A DNA stretch of 64,000 bases, from the NCBI RefSeq assembly GCF_024166365.1, contig NC_064831.1, positions 26,526,768-26,590,767 of the forward strand, written 5' to 3'. Origin of the DNA: Elephas maximus indicus (Eukaryota; Chordata; Mammalia; Proboscidea; Elephantidae). Each line of letters opens with the position of its first letter. Position 1 is the first letter of the stretch. Of the stretch, positions 35,601 through 47,600 are shown in pieces. Both the position numbers and the translations under genes were made by a program. A model generated the notes under the pieces. It was not told the origin of the DNA and made no database searches. It was given only the letters and a program-made list of their open reading frames with translations.

Positions 35601-36515
35601 TTGTATGTGTGCATTTATCGATATAAATTGCCCTCTGAGCACTGCTTTTGCTGTGTCCCAGAGGTTTTGATAGGAAGTATTTTCATTTTCGTTGCATTCT
35701 ATGAATTTCCTTATTCTCTCCTTGATGTCTTCTATAACCCAGTGTTTTTTCAGGAGGGTATTGTTCATTTTCCAAGTATTTGATTTCTTTTCCCTAATTT
35801 TTCTGTTATTAATTTCTACTTTATGGCCTTGTGGTCTGAGAAGATGCTTTGTAATATTTCGATGTTTTGGATTCTGCAAAGGTTTGTTTTATGACCTAAT
35901 ATGTGGTCTATTCTAGAGAATGTTCCATGTGCCCTAGAAAAAAAAGTATACTTTGCAGCAGTTGGGTGGAGAGTTCTGTATAAGTCAGTGAGGTCAAGTT
36001 GGTTGATTGTTGTAATTAGGTCTTCCGTGTCTCTATTGAGCTTCTTACTGGATGTCCTGTCCTTCTCCGAAAGTGGTGTGTTGAAGTCTCCTACTATAAT
36101 TGTGGAGTTGTCTATCTCACTTTTCAGTTCTGTTAAAATTTATGTATCTTGCAGCCCTGTCATTGGGTGCATAAATATTTAATATGGTTTTATCTTCCTG
36201 GTCAATTGTCCCTTTTATCATTATGTAGTGTCCTTCTTTATCCTTTGTGGTGGATTTAAGTCTAAAGTCTATTTTGTCAGAAATTAATATTGCTAGTCCT
36301 CTTCTTTTTCGCTGATTGTTTGCTTGATATATTTTTTTCCATCCTTTGAGTTTTAGTTTGTTTGTGTCTCTAAGTCTAAGGTGTGTCTCTTGTAGGCAGC
36401 ATATAGATGGATCTTGTTTCTTTATCCAGTCTGAGACTCTCTGTCTCTTTATTGGTGCATTTAATCCATTTACATTCAGCGTAATTATAGATAAATAAGT
36501 GTTTAGTGTTGTCAT
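32609..36515 (-). pseudogene. L1-C ORF2, nearly complete but interrupted
   Basis: Start MTTLNTYLSIITLNVNGLN with endonuclease residues in LNVNGLN and QETHL (36515-36117). A 341-codon stretch (35879-34854) covers the linker and RT fingers ([36 protein letters not shown]). Next come [20 protein letters not shown] (about 34580), then [15 protein letters not shown] with a stop codon four codons before FADD (AAATGATCT), and [15 protein letters not shown] (about 33125). The C-terminus ends at 32609. Roughly seven or eight frame changes or stops interrupt it. The 3' UTR is 31709-32608. Confidence 0.9.
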
Positions 36516-36970
36516 TTTGATGCCTTTTTATGTGTGTTGTTGACAATATCATTTTTGCACTTACTTTTTTTGTGCTGAGTCGTTTTTCTTAGTTAATTGT
36601 GAGATCCTCATTTTCATAGTGTTTGACTTTATGTTTGTTGAGTCGTTACGTTTTTCTTGGCTTTTATCTTGAGTTATGGAGTTGTTATACCTCTTTGTGG
36701 TTACCTTAATATTTACCCCTATTTTTCTAAGTAAAAATCTAACTTGTATTGCCCTATATCGCCTTGTATCACTCTCCGTTTGGCAGTTCTATCTCACCTG
36801 TATTTAGTCCCTCTTTTTGATTATTGTGATCTTTTACATATTGACTTCAATGATTCCCTGTTATGAGCATTTTTTTTTTAATTAATCTTAATTTGTTTTT
36901 GTGGTTTCCCTATTTGAGTTGATATCAGGATGTTCTGTTCTGTGACCTTGTGTTGTGCTGGTATCTGATA

Positions 36971-37984
36971 TTATTGGTTTTCTGACCAAACAATTTCCTT
37001 TAGTATTTCTTGTAGCTTTGGTTTGGTTTTTGCAAATTCTCTAAACTTGTGTTTATCTGTAAATAATTTTGCCTTCATATTTGAGAGAGAGTTTTGCTGG
37101 ATATATGATCCTTGGCTGGCAGTTTTTCTCCTTCAGTGCTCTGTATATGTCATCCCATTGCCTTCTTGCCTGCATGGTTTCTGCTGAGTAGTCTGAACTT
37201 ATTCTTATTGATTCTCCCTGGAAGGAGACCTTTCTTTTCTCCCTGGCTGCTTTTAAAATTTTCTCTTTATCTTTGGTTTTGGCAAGTTTGATGATAATAT
37301 GTCTTGGTGTTTTTCTTTTTGGATCAATCTTAAATGGGGTTCGATGAGCATCTTGGATAGATATCCTTTCGTCTTTCATGATGTCAGGGAAGTTTTCTGT
37401 CAGCAGATCTTCAACTATTTTCTCTGTGTTTTCTGTCCTCCCTCCCTGTTCTGGGACTCTAATCACATGCAAGTTATCCTTCTTGATACAGTCCCACATG
37501 ATTCTTAGGATTTCTTCATTTTTTTAAATTCTTTTATCTGATTTTTTTTCAGCTATGTTGGTGTTGATTCCCTGGTCCTCCAGATGTCCCAGTCTGCATT
37601 CTAATTGCTCGAGTCTGCTCCTCTGACTTCCTATTGCGTTGTCTAATTCTGTAATTTTATTGTTAATCTTTTGGATTTCTGCATGCTCTCTCTATGGATT
37701 CTTGCAACTTATTAATTTTTCCACTATGTTCTTGAATAATCTTTTTGAGGTCTTCAACTGTTTTATCAGTGTGTTCCTTGGCTTTTTCTGCAGTTTGCCT
37801 TATTTCGTTTCTGAGGTCATCCATGATGTCTTGAAGCATTCTGTAAATTAGTTTTTTATATTCTGTATCTGATAATTCCAGATTGCATCTTCATTTATTT
37901 TGATTCTTTTGTTTGGGGGGTTGTAGAAGTTGTCATGGTCTGCTTCTTTATGTGGTTTGATATCGACTGCTGTCTCCGAGCCAT
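36971..37984 (-). pseudogene. L1-C ORF1, broken
   Basis: The minus-strand ATG at 37984 gives MARRQQSISNHIKKQTM and meets a stop after about 28 codons. The coiled coil follows in broken frames. A 148-codon open stretch (37499-37053) holds the RRM-like core (LHVIRVPEQGGRTENTEKIV) and HRTPFKIDPKRKTPRHIIIK, and the C-terminus continues to the TAA at 36971. Size to that TAA is 338 codons, which fits the other copies. Confidence 0.83.
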
Positions 37985-39692
37985 AGTAGTGGTTTATTCT
38001 ATAATTGCTCAGTGAGTCTTATCTTGTTTTGTTTTCTATCAATATACGTGGATGGGCTACTAGATTGTGCTGTCTTGATTGTTGTAGCCCTTGACTTACT
38101 TATGACCTATTACCAGCTGCTTTGGGCTGTTACCAGATATATTTGCCTGAGTCCATTCACTATTCTTGAGTAGAATCTGATTTTGGGTCATCAAGTGTGT
38201 GCTGCACCCTAACACCTATCCACCTCGAGAAGTAGTCGTGATAGTTGTGTGCACCAGATTCTAGTAGCAGCTGTGGTTCACCCTCCAGAGGGGGTAGGAT
38301 GCTGACAGACTTCCCCCAAGTGTCAGTGGGATAGGTGTGTCTCTATTCCTATAGCACCTAGGTGGGAGGGCACTGCAGCTGTACCTTAGGCCCCCAGTGC
38401 CAGTACCTCTACTGATTGCTAGGTGTCACGCTCCTTAGACCCCTAAGGCAAGAGGCTAGGTGGTCTGGGGGGAGGTTCAGCCCTCAGTTCCCTGTTGTGG
38501 GTCAGTTAGGGCTCTGTTGAATAAGCAGAGATATCAGACTTGGTAAACTTGTTTTTCCAGAAAATCCGCTAAAAAAAAAAAATGCAGTCAGATCCCTATC
38601 AGAACTGCCTTTGGATTATAACCACCACCTTTTTCCCTGTAAGGATGAATGTCCGAGATTTGGATCATGTATGCTTGGCTGGAGCTGGTTCTGTGTTTTT
38701 AGTCCAATTAGGGATGGATTTTTGGTCCCTGGGTTGTTTGTGGTTCCTTCTCTCAGGCCGGAAGAATGGGTTAGCAAAAGACCAAAAAAAAAAAAGGGAA
38801 AAGCAAAGCTACCGCGGAGCCAGAGCCGTTCTCCCTCTGGCTCAGGAAATTCCAATGTTAATGAAGCCGCCTGGGAAGGGTGGGGGAGGGTTAGGTGAAA
38901 CAGGAGAGTAGCACCCCGGAATATAGCCAAAGTTGCTTATCTTGCTTGGAATGACTATTTAATCTGAGATTCCCGAGGGGCGTGTCGTCTATGTGTGCTG
39001 GCTGTGTGGAGATTGCCCCCGAGGTTCTGGTCCGCTGAGGCTGCGGTCAGATCCTCTGCTGCCAGTCCAAAGCCCAGCGTCAAGGTTCCCCTGCTGGGAC
39101 GCTGCACTCCTGGCTCCAAAATCAGTCACTGCCTCCCGGGGACTTCTCGTCCCACTAGCCGCGTCGCCGCGCCGACTCTGCAGACCGGCTGGGCCCTCTC
39201 CTGGGGTTAGTTCAGGGGAGTAGGGCTGTGCCCCGTGCTTGCGCCGTGACAGCGCCCAGTCAAAAGCCTGGCACCAAGGTTCCCAGCCGGGATGCTGCTT
39301 TCTTGGCTCCAAAAGCAGTCTCTGCCTCCCGGGGACTTCTCCCACCAGCTGCATCGCCACGCTGCCCGCACGGACCGGCTGGGCCCCCTCTCAGGGTGAG
39401 TTCAGGGGGGGTAGGGCTGCGCCCCTTGTTTGCGCTGTCACAAGATGTTTTGTTCAGGTCCCCTGGGCCGAATCCTAAGCCCAGCGACAAGGTTACCTGA
39501 CTGGGACGATGGCTCCAGGCTCCGAAAACAGTTGCTGCTTCCCCGTATTTGTTTGTTTTCCGTCTCTAAATCTGTGTTTGTTGTTCAGGGTTGTAGATTG
39601 TTATGTATGTGATCGATTCACTTGTTTTTCCGAGTCTTTGTTGCAAGAGGGATCCGAGGTAGTGTCTACCTAGTCCGCCATCTGGCCCCGCC
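37985..39692 (-). promoter_or_regulatory. L1-C 5' UTR, type I, CpG-rich tandem monomers
   Basis: GC- and CpG-rich block at about 38995-39560 made of tandem units: CAAGGTTCCC at 39081, CAAGGTTCCC at 39275 and CAAGGTTACC at 39488 (spacings 194 and 213). Each unit includes TGGCTCCAAAA and CTGCCTCCCGGGGACTTCTC or a variant. GCCATCTGG (39677-39685), read on the minus strand, is a YY1-like CCAGATGGC beside the 5' end. CpGs are far denser than elsewhere in the window. Promoter role inferred from family. Confidence 0.75.
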
Positions 39693-39705
39693 CTTAATTT
39701 CTTTT

Positions 39706-39869
39706 GTAAAGGGTTTTTCTTTGTCTGAAACCTAAGAAACTATACCCTGCACTATGTAATTCAGAGATCGGTTCAGAGGCTGCACTCTGATAACAGATGA
39801 GAAATTGCCTTTAAATGATAAAATAGTACACAGATGACAATGGCATTGTTAAAGTTAATGTACACCAAC
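39706..39869. other. OR flank after L1-C
   Basis: Continuation of the MIR-containing flank broken by L1-C (TTTTGTAAAGGG at 39702). Nothing else recognised. Confidence 0.4.
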
Positions 39870-40007
39870 ACAACTTAAAATTACTTTACATTTATAGAGG
39901 TTAAGGAACTTGTACATAGTAACACAACTAGTATATAACAAACTGGGGTTTAAAATCTGAGTTTTCTGACTCCAAAGCCTGAGTTCACAACCATTTCACT
40001 ATACTGT
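39870..40007 (-). mobile_element. MIR fragment
   Basis: ATAGAGGTTAAGGAACTTG, ACACAACTAGTATATAAC and TTTTCTGACTCCAAAGCC ... CCATTTCACTATACTGTCTC are the reverse complement of MIR. The counterpart in the duplicated flank is the shorter piece at about 55880-55930. Confidence 0.85.
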
Positions 40008-40175
40008 CTCCGGTGGCAGAGAGTTAAGAGCTTGGCTACGAACCAAAAGGCCCAAACCACCAGCTACTCCTTGGAAACCCTATGGGGCAGTTCTCCTCTG
40101 TCCTGTGAGGTTGCTGTGAGTAGGAATCAACTGGACGGCAATGGGTTTTTTTTTTGTTTTTTGTTTCTTTGCTTT
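40008..40175 (+). mobile_element. AfroSINE-type copy at a MIR edge
   Basis: Head CGGTGGCAGAGAGTTAAGAG, body CCTATGGGGCAGTTCTCC, tail CTGGACGGCAATGGG plus a T-rich run. The MIR it abuts is older. Target duplications were not resolved. The 370 bases that follow show nothing recognised. Confidence 0.88.
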
Positions 40176-40544
40176 TTTGGTCCCTCTCAAATGAAAAACT
40201 GAAAACAACAAGATGATTTTAACATTAAACCTGGCTCCCCTAACCCCAAAGTTTGCACATTACTGAATTTAGTGGGCAAAATCAAGGAACCTTATAAATT
40301 TTGAGCATTGTTTCATTTTAACCACTCACATTTAAATGTGTAAATGAAAACATAGAAGTTAGGTGAAAGTCTTAAAGAAAAACTACAAACCGACTCTTCA
40401 GGATTCTTACATAGATAAGCCACCCTAGAAAGTAAGAAATATACAGTTCACATATTTCTGTAGGAAGCAATATGTTTCTTAGTCTCCCAAGCATGAGTGA
40501 CACTGCAGCCCCAGCTAGTTGCCATATAAGAAAAATGAGTAGAA

Positions 40545-40680
40545 GAAAAGAGATCTGGACTCACGCCCAGTCCTGGCGTCTATTTTGCACTGTGAACTTG
40601 TTTATTTTTGTTTCATCTATTTCTTATCTGTAAAATGAAAGAACTAATCTCAATGATCCCTTAGATTTCTACCCCCCCAT
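40545..40680 (+). mobile_element. MIR/MIR3-like fragment
   Basis: TCTGGACTCACGCCCAGTCC, then TCTTATCTGTAAAATGAAAG and AATGATCCCTTAGATTTC follow MIR3 order. Confidence 0.6.
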
Positions 40681-42152
40681 GATGTGCTTTTTAGAACTCA
40701 AAACATTTTATTCTTGATCAAATTTTACTGTTATTCTTCATAGAGTTATAATAGAGTATTCCTTTTCTTTGATTTATAATTTGTAGTCCTCTAATAAATT
40801 AGGGCCACGGCTTTTTTTTTTTTTTTTTTCTTTCACTTTTCTTTAATTCTGTTAACTTCACCCTCATTTTCTGGAGTATGTCATCTCCAAGAGGCAAGCA
40901 AGTCCTCCTTAAATTTACTGCTCTCTCAATCCAAATATATCTTAGTTTATAGAATTTACAGAAAAGTCTGTTTCAAAATTAGCTGCTATTCAAAATGTTT
41001 TCTTAAGACAGAAGTAAAAAATATTTTCAACAAATATCATATTTATGCAGGATAATGAGAAGAGAGAAAAAATAGTTTACTCACATATGTTCTACTGCAC
41101 TTACTTTGAATCCACTTGTGTTTTCACTTATAGTCTTTTCTGTCCTCTCTTTTTGAAATTCCAGTCATTCTTCAACCAGGGATTTGAAGCAGCCCAACTT
41201 GGTTTAGTCACGGCCAATGAAGCAACACCAGAATGGATCTGAATTTTTAAAATGTGAGTGAACCAGAACACTAACAGGAACTGGAAAAATTACAGGTGGA
41301 AGCCCTGCTAAAAATGGAATTTCCTTCTTAGAACACAAGAGCAGCATCCATGTTGCACTTTGACCAAATTTATTGACCTGCTCAGTCAAAAACCTTGTGC
41401 CTGACTCAAAGATGGCAGCTGCCGATGCTGTTTTGAATGTGTGCCTGTCTCCACAGTCCTGGCAACACTTCAGTGTCACACATCAGGCTCCTGAAAGAGC
41501 TACCCACGCCTTTTCCAAGTGTCCCACTCCTAGGCTTCAACCTATAATTTTTCCCATTCCGGTTTGTGTTCCAATCAGCCAAATTAAAAAAAAAAAAAAA
41601 ATTTGTGTCTGTTCCTGTTTTACTTCCTCAGTCATGGCTGAACTGGTTCAAACCAGCTCAAAGCACAGTCTTCAATTATTTAAATGATTTCAACATCCCA
41701 ACGACATTTTCCTCAGCACAATCCGTTAGTGCAGCTGATGAGTGTCACTTTCTATTTCTCACCAATTTATGTGAGAAAACCACAAATTTTGAACCTTTAT
41801 AGGAACTATTGTCACTTGGGACACCACCAGCTCAAAGAAATGATGTCACACACACAGAAAAGTTTGAAGGCAGGAGGAATGTTTTATTTTCCAAAACTAG
41901 TCAAATCATGGTCCATATAGACTCTCTATTGTACCACTAAATTATTCCTGAAGATTTCTAGGCTCAAATGCTAAGTAAAATTTTAGGTAAAGAACTTATT
42001 CTAAAGGTGCATTTATTTCTTTTCATAACATTGCTTATTTTATGAAAGATGATTGTGTATACATCTCCACATAATCAATTTAGCAGTTAGCATCACTTTA
42101 GATTCAAGTTACCAGAGTGACTCCACAATTAGATTATAAATACTCTGCAAAC
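40681..42152. other. OR upstream flank, duplicated at about 58.2-58.5 kb
   Basis: No gene supported. GTTTGAAGGCAGGAGGAATG ... AAAACTAGTCAAATCATGG (41860-41911) pairs with TTGAAAGGCAGGCAGAATAA ... CAAACTAGTCAAATCACAA (58261-58310). TTTAGATTCAAGTTACCAGAG (42098) pairs with TTTAGATCCATGTTATCAGAC (58486). T-run at 40810-40830, A-run at 41587-41602. The block at 41400-41700, with an AAGATGGC at 41410, is unassigned. Confidence 0.55.
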
Positions 42153-42167
42153 AAAAATTAACTCCAC

Positions 42168-43211
42168 GGAGCGGTGGTGGCAGGCTGCTACTAGCATTCA
42201 GCCGCAGTTTCCTCTGGGAGAAACAGCCAGCCACACAACCTACTCACACCTCCGGAACCAGAGAAGAAAGGCGATCTTAGCAAAAGCTAATACGTGCATA
42301 TACTTTACCGTGCCCCACCACCCCCAAGCCTGCTGCAGCGGCTGAATTCCCTGGGCCTAAGATAGGCACTTTTGAGCACCTAGAGCCTGTGTCCTGGCCT
42401 TAGAGAAGGAAAGAATTTGCAATTGGGAGAAAAGATAATTTGCCAGTTCCTTTTACTAACCAGGGGAGCTCAGGACAGAAGCCGCTCCTGTCCAGGCATA
42501 AATGGTCCATGGACTTTGAGCACCTTTCCCTTCTGCACAGACTTGTGTGGGCCTATTTCAGGAGAACAGGCCCTTGTTGACAGGCTCTGACCATTTCAGC
42601 TGTGCAGAGGAGAGGTGTATGTTTGATGTTTGAAATCGCTTTGCCTATTAAACAGAGTCCTCACTTACCCATATCAGGGGCCTAAGGACTGGTAGCTCCA
42701 CTCAGTTCACCCAGCCACCCACAACAGGAGTCCAAGGATAACTGACACCTCCCAGTCATTACAACTAAAAACATTGGGTGCCCATGGTCCATATGCAGAT
42801 CCCACTCACTTGCATGCTGTAGGGAACAGGGACGTGCTTTCCACAGAGACACTCGACGGTTAGTTATCAGCCCCCTGCCTTGTTCAGAGCATGACCCTCC
42901 ACTGCAATCAGACACCGATACATATACCAATCACCCCTGCTCCTCTAAGACTATAGGACACAGCCTGTACCACACATTTGATGATCAGCTACCTGGACAC
43001 CTGAGCTGAATTCATACAAGAAAAGTGAATGGACACCTAGACTGATATACCTGATAACAGCTCTAGCTATTTGAGAACAGGACTTCAGAGCTACAAAGGG
43101 GAAAATCATCAAGCTAGCTCTCTCAAGCAACCCATTTGAGCATATCAAAACAAAACAAAGCAAGAAGCTACGACACAGTAAGCAAGCATAAACTGATACA
43201 ATAACTTATAA
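42168..43211 (+). promoter_or_regulatory. L1-D 5' UTR remnant, type II
   Basis: Matches the L1-B leader and lacks the first part of it. The last 580 bases (from CTATTAAACAGAGTCCTCAC at about 42645) become similar to L1-A (CTATTAAACAGAGCCCTCAC at about 2246), which marks where the two leader types join common sequence. Loss of the start probably leaves it without promoter activity. Confidence 0.65.
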
Positions 43212-44212
43212 ATGGCTCAGAGACAACAGCCAATATCAAGTTGCATAAAGAAATGGACTATGATCACCTCAACAAGCTCTCAAAACAAAAAATCCAGGGA
43301 TCTTCTAGATGAAAGTACATTCCTGGAATTACCAGAGGCAGGATACAAAAGATTAAAACAAAAGACATCAGGAAGGAAATGAGACAATATGCAAAACAAG
43401 CCAAGGAACACACATATAAAACAATTGAAGAAATTAGAAAGATTATTCAGGAACATAATGAAAAATTTAATAAGCTGGAAAAATCCATAGACAGATGGCA
43501 ATCAGAAATTCAGAAGATTAACAATAAAAATACAGAATTAGACAACTCAATAGAAAGTCAGAGGAGCAGAATTGAGCAAGTAGAAGCCAGAATTTCTGAA
43601 CTCAAAGATAAATCGCTTGGCACAAATATATTTGAAGAAAAAATCAGATAAAAGAATTTTTAATGAAGAAAACTTAAGAATCATGTGGGACTCTATCAAG
43701 AGAAACAGACTATGAGTGAATGGAGTACCAGAACAGGGAGGGATAACAGAAAATACAGATAGAATTGTTGAAGATTTGTTGGCAGAAAACTTCCCTGATA
43801 TTGTGAAAGATGAGAAGATATCTATCCAAGATGCTCATCGAACTCCACATAAGGTAGATGTTAAAAGAAAGTCACCAAGACATATTATAACCAAACTTGC
43901 CAAAACCAAAGATAGAGAATTTTAAGAGCAGCTAAAAATAAACGAAAAGTCACCTAGAAAAGACAGCCAATAAGAATAAGCTCGGACTACTCAGCAGAAA
44001 CCATGCAGGCAAGAAGGCAATGGGAAGACTTATATAAAAATTTGAAGAAAAAAAATTCTCAGCCAAGACTCATATATCCAGTAAAACTGTCTCTTAAATA
44101 TAAAGGTGAAATTAAGACATTTCCAGATAAACAGAAGTTTAGGGAATTCGTAAAAACCAAACAAAAACTACAAGAAATACTAAAGGGAGTTCCTTGGTTA
44201 GAAAATCAATAA
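43212..44212 (+). pseudogene. L1-D ORF1, broken
   Basis: ATG at 43212 gives MAQRQQPISSCIKKWTM, then a stop after about 56 codons. The coiled coil is well preserved in the next frame (43379-43651: EHTYKTIEEIRKIIQEHNEK). VPEQGGITENTDRIVEDLL (43716 on) is the RRM-like core and LQEILKGVPWLENQ the C-terminus at 44212. At least three frame changes. Confidence 0.84.
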
Positions 44213-44660
44213 TATCAGATATTAACCCAAGACTAGAACACTGGGCAGAGCAACCAGAAGTCAACCCAGACAAGGAAATAAAAAAAAAGCAAAGTTAAAA
44301 AAAAAAAAGCTCACAACAGGGAAACAGTGATGTTATTATATAAAAGAAGACAACATTAAACAATAAAGAGGAAATAAAAATGCAGTCATATACCTTCCAT
44401 ATGAAGAGGAACACAATGTGATACAAAGAAATAAAACTTAGGTTTAAATTTACAAAAATATGGGTAAATAATAAGGCAACCACAAAGGAGACAAACTATC
44501 CTACACATCAAAATAAAATACAAGAAAAAAATGGAGAATCAGCAGAAAAAAAATCAACAGTAACGAATATGAGGAAAGGACAATACATAATCTACTCAGC
44601 ACATAAAATTAAGTGGGAAAAAGAAACTGTCAACAACACACACAAAAAAAGGACATCAAA

Positions 44661-47600
44661 ACGATACCACTAAATTCATATCTATCCATAATTACCCTGA
44701 ATGTAAATGGATTAAATGCACCAATAAAGAGACAGAGAGTGTCAGAATGGATTAAAAAACACAATCCCTCTATCTGCTGCCTACAAGAGACATACCTCAG
44801 ACTTACAGACAGAAATAAACTAAAACTCAAAGGATGGGAAAAAATATATCAAGCAAACAACAATCAAAGAGCACGAGTGGCAATATTAATTTCTCACAAA
44901 ATAGACTTTAAAGTTAAATACATTATAAAGGATGAGGAAGGACAGTATATAATGAATAACGGGACAATATACCAAGAAGATATAACCATACCAAATATTT
45001 ATGCACCCAATAACAGGGCTGCAAGTTACATAAAACAAACTCTATCGGCATTGAAAAGTAAGATAGACAACTCCACAATAATAGAGGAGACGTCAACACA
45101 CAACTTTTGGTGAAGGACAGGACATTCAGAAAGAAGCTCAATAAAGACACGGAATATTTAAATGCCATAATCAACCAACTTGACCTCATAGACATATACA
45201 GAACACTCCACCCAACAACAACCAAGTATACTTTCTTTTCTAGTGCACATGAAACATTCTCTAGAATAGACCACATATTAGGTCATAAAGCAAGCCTTAG
45301 CAGAATCCAAAACATTGAAATATTACAAAGCATCTTCTCTGACCATAAGGCCATGAAAGTGGAAATCAACAACAGAAAAAGCAGTGAAAAGAAATCAAAA
45401 CAATTGGAAACTGAACAAAACCCTGAAAAAAAGACTGGATTATAGAAGACATTAAGGGTGGAATAAAGAAATTCAGAGAATCCAATGAGAGTGAAAACAA
45501 TTCCTATCAGAACCTTTGCGACACAGGGAAAGCAGTGCTCAGAGGTCAATTTTTATCAATAATTGTACACATCCAAAAAGAAGAAAGGGCCAAAATCAAA
45601 GAATTATCCCTACAACTTGAACAAATAGAAAGAGAGCAACAAAAGAAACCCTCAGACAGCAGAGGAAAACAAATAATAAAAACTAGAGCAGAACTAAATG
45701 AAATAGAACACTGAAAAACAATTGAAAAAATTAACAAGACCAAAAGTTAGTTCTTTGAAAAAATCAACAAACTTGATAAACCTTGGCCAAACCGACAAAA
45801 AGAAAAACAGCAGAGGGACCAAATAACCCAAAAAGAAGCGAGATGGGCAATATTACAACAGATCCAACTGAAATTAAAAGAATCATATCAGATTACCATG
45901 AAAAAGTACACTCCAACAAATTTGAAAACCTAGAAGAAATGAATGAATTCCTAGAAACACACTACCTACCTAAACTAACACAATCAGAGGTAGAAAAACT
46001 AAATAGACCATAACAAAAGAAGAGATTGAAAAAGTAATGGAAAAAAAACTCCCAACAAAAAAAAGCCCTGGTCCACATGGCTTCACTGCAGAGTTCCACC
46101 AAACCTTCAAAGGAGAGCTAACACCACTACTACTAAAGGTATGTCAGAGCATAGAAAAGGACAGAATACTACCAAACTCATTCTATGAAGCCACCATATC
46201 GCTGATACCAAAACTACCTAAAGACACCACAAAAATAGAAAATTTTATCCCTCATGAACATAGATGCAAAAATCTTCAACAAAATTCTAGCTAATAGAAT
46301 TCAAGAATATATCAAAAAAATAATTCACCATGACCAAGTGGGATTCATATCAGGTATGCAGGGATAGTTCAACATTAGAAAAAGAATTAATGTAATCCAC
46401 CCCATAAATAAAACAAAAGACAAGAATCACATGATTTTATCAATTGATGTAGAAAAGGCATTTGACAAAGTTCAACACCCTTTTGTGATAAAAACTCTCA
46501 GCAAAATCGGAATAGAAGGAAAAGTCCTCAGCATAATAAAGGGCATTTAGACAAAGCCAACAGCCAACATCATCCTAAATGGAGAGAGCCTGAAAGCATT
46601 CCCCTTGAGATTGGGAACCAAACAAGGATGTCCTTTAAAAAAAAATTTAACACCACTCTTATTCAACATTGTGCTGGAGATCCTAACCAGAAAAATTAGG
46701 TTAGATAAAGAAATAAGGGGCATCCAGATTGGCAAGGAAGAAGTAAAATTTTCTCTATTTGCAGACTACAGGATCTTAAACACAGAAAACCCTAAGAAAT
46801 CCTCAAGAAAGCTACTGAAACTAATAGAAGAGTTCAGCAGAATATAGGGATACAAGATAAACATACAAAAATTAGTTGGATCCCTCTACCCCAACAAAAA
46901 GAACACCGAAGAGGAAATCACCAAATCAATGCCACTATAGTAGCCCCCAAGAAGATAAAATATTTAGGAATAAATCTTACCAGAGATGGAAAAGATTAAT
47001 ACAAAGAAAAGTACAGTACGCTTCTGCAAGAAACCAAAAGAGACTTACATAAGTGGAAAAACGTACCTTGCTCATGAATAGGAAGACTTAACATTATAAA
47101 AATGTCTATTCTACCAAAAGTGATCTACACATTTAATGTAATTCTGATCCAAATTCCAACAACATTCTTTAATAAGATGGAGAAACAAATCACCAACTTC
47201 ATATGGAAGGGAAAGAGGCCCCGGATAAGTAAAGCATTACTGAAAAAGAAGAACAAAGTGGGAGGCCTTAATCTACCTGATTTTAGAACCTATTATACTG
47301 CCACAGCAGTCAAAACAGCCTGGTACTGGTACAACAACAGATACATAGACCAATGGAACAAAATTGAGAATCCAGACATAAACCCATCCACATATGAGCA
47401 GCTGATATTTGACAAAGGTCCCAAATCAGTTAAATGGGGAAAAGACAGTCTTTTTAACAAATGGTGCTGGCATAACTGGATGTCCATCTGCAAAAAAATC
47501 AGACAAAGACCCAAACCTCACAGCATGCACAAAAATTAACTCAAAATTGATCAAAGAATTAAATACAAAATCTCAAAGAAAAAAGATCATGGAAGAAAAA

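Larger units (their letters stand above)
31709..39692 (-). mobile_element. L1-C: full-length LINE-1, youngest-looking copy
   Basis: About 8.0 kb, reading on the minus strand from GGCGGGGCCAGATGGCGGAC (39692 leftward) to the A-tail at about 31709. CTTAATTTCTTTT flanks it at 31696-31708 and 39693-39705, a perfect 13-base target-site duplication, so both ends are intact and there was no 5' truncation. All parts are in order with no large internal deletion: 5' UTR, ORF1, ORF2, 3' UTR. Open stretches are the longest of the four copies (341 codons of ORF2), but both ORFs carry stops or frameshifts, so it is not competent as read. It landed in a MIR in the OR upstream flank. Confidence 0.95.

Noticed and set aside
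35290-35670. 126-codon plus-strand frame with many hydrophobic residues and similar frames over other L1s
   Set aside because: They are antisense shadows of ORF2; A-rich L1 sense strand yields Phe/Leu/Ser-rich membrane-like antisense translations.
38989-39500. Several open frames of 70-120 codons in both directions
   Set aside because: They sit in the CpG-rich monomeric L1 leader. GC-rich DNA lowers stop frequency; proline/serine-rich translations match no family.
41204-41802. Cluster of overlapping open frames and an AAGATGGC motif, considered as a promoter or repeat
   Set aside because: No family could be named and no downstream structure supports a gene; left as unassigned flank.
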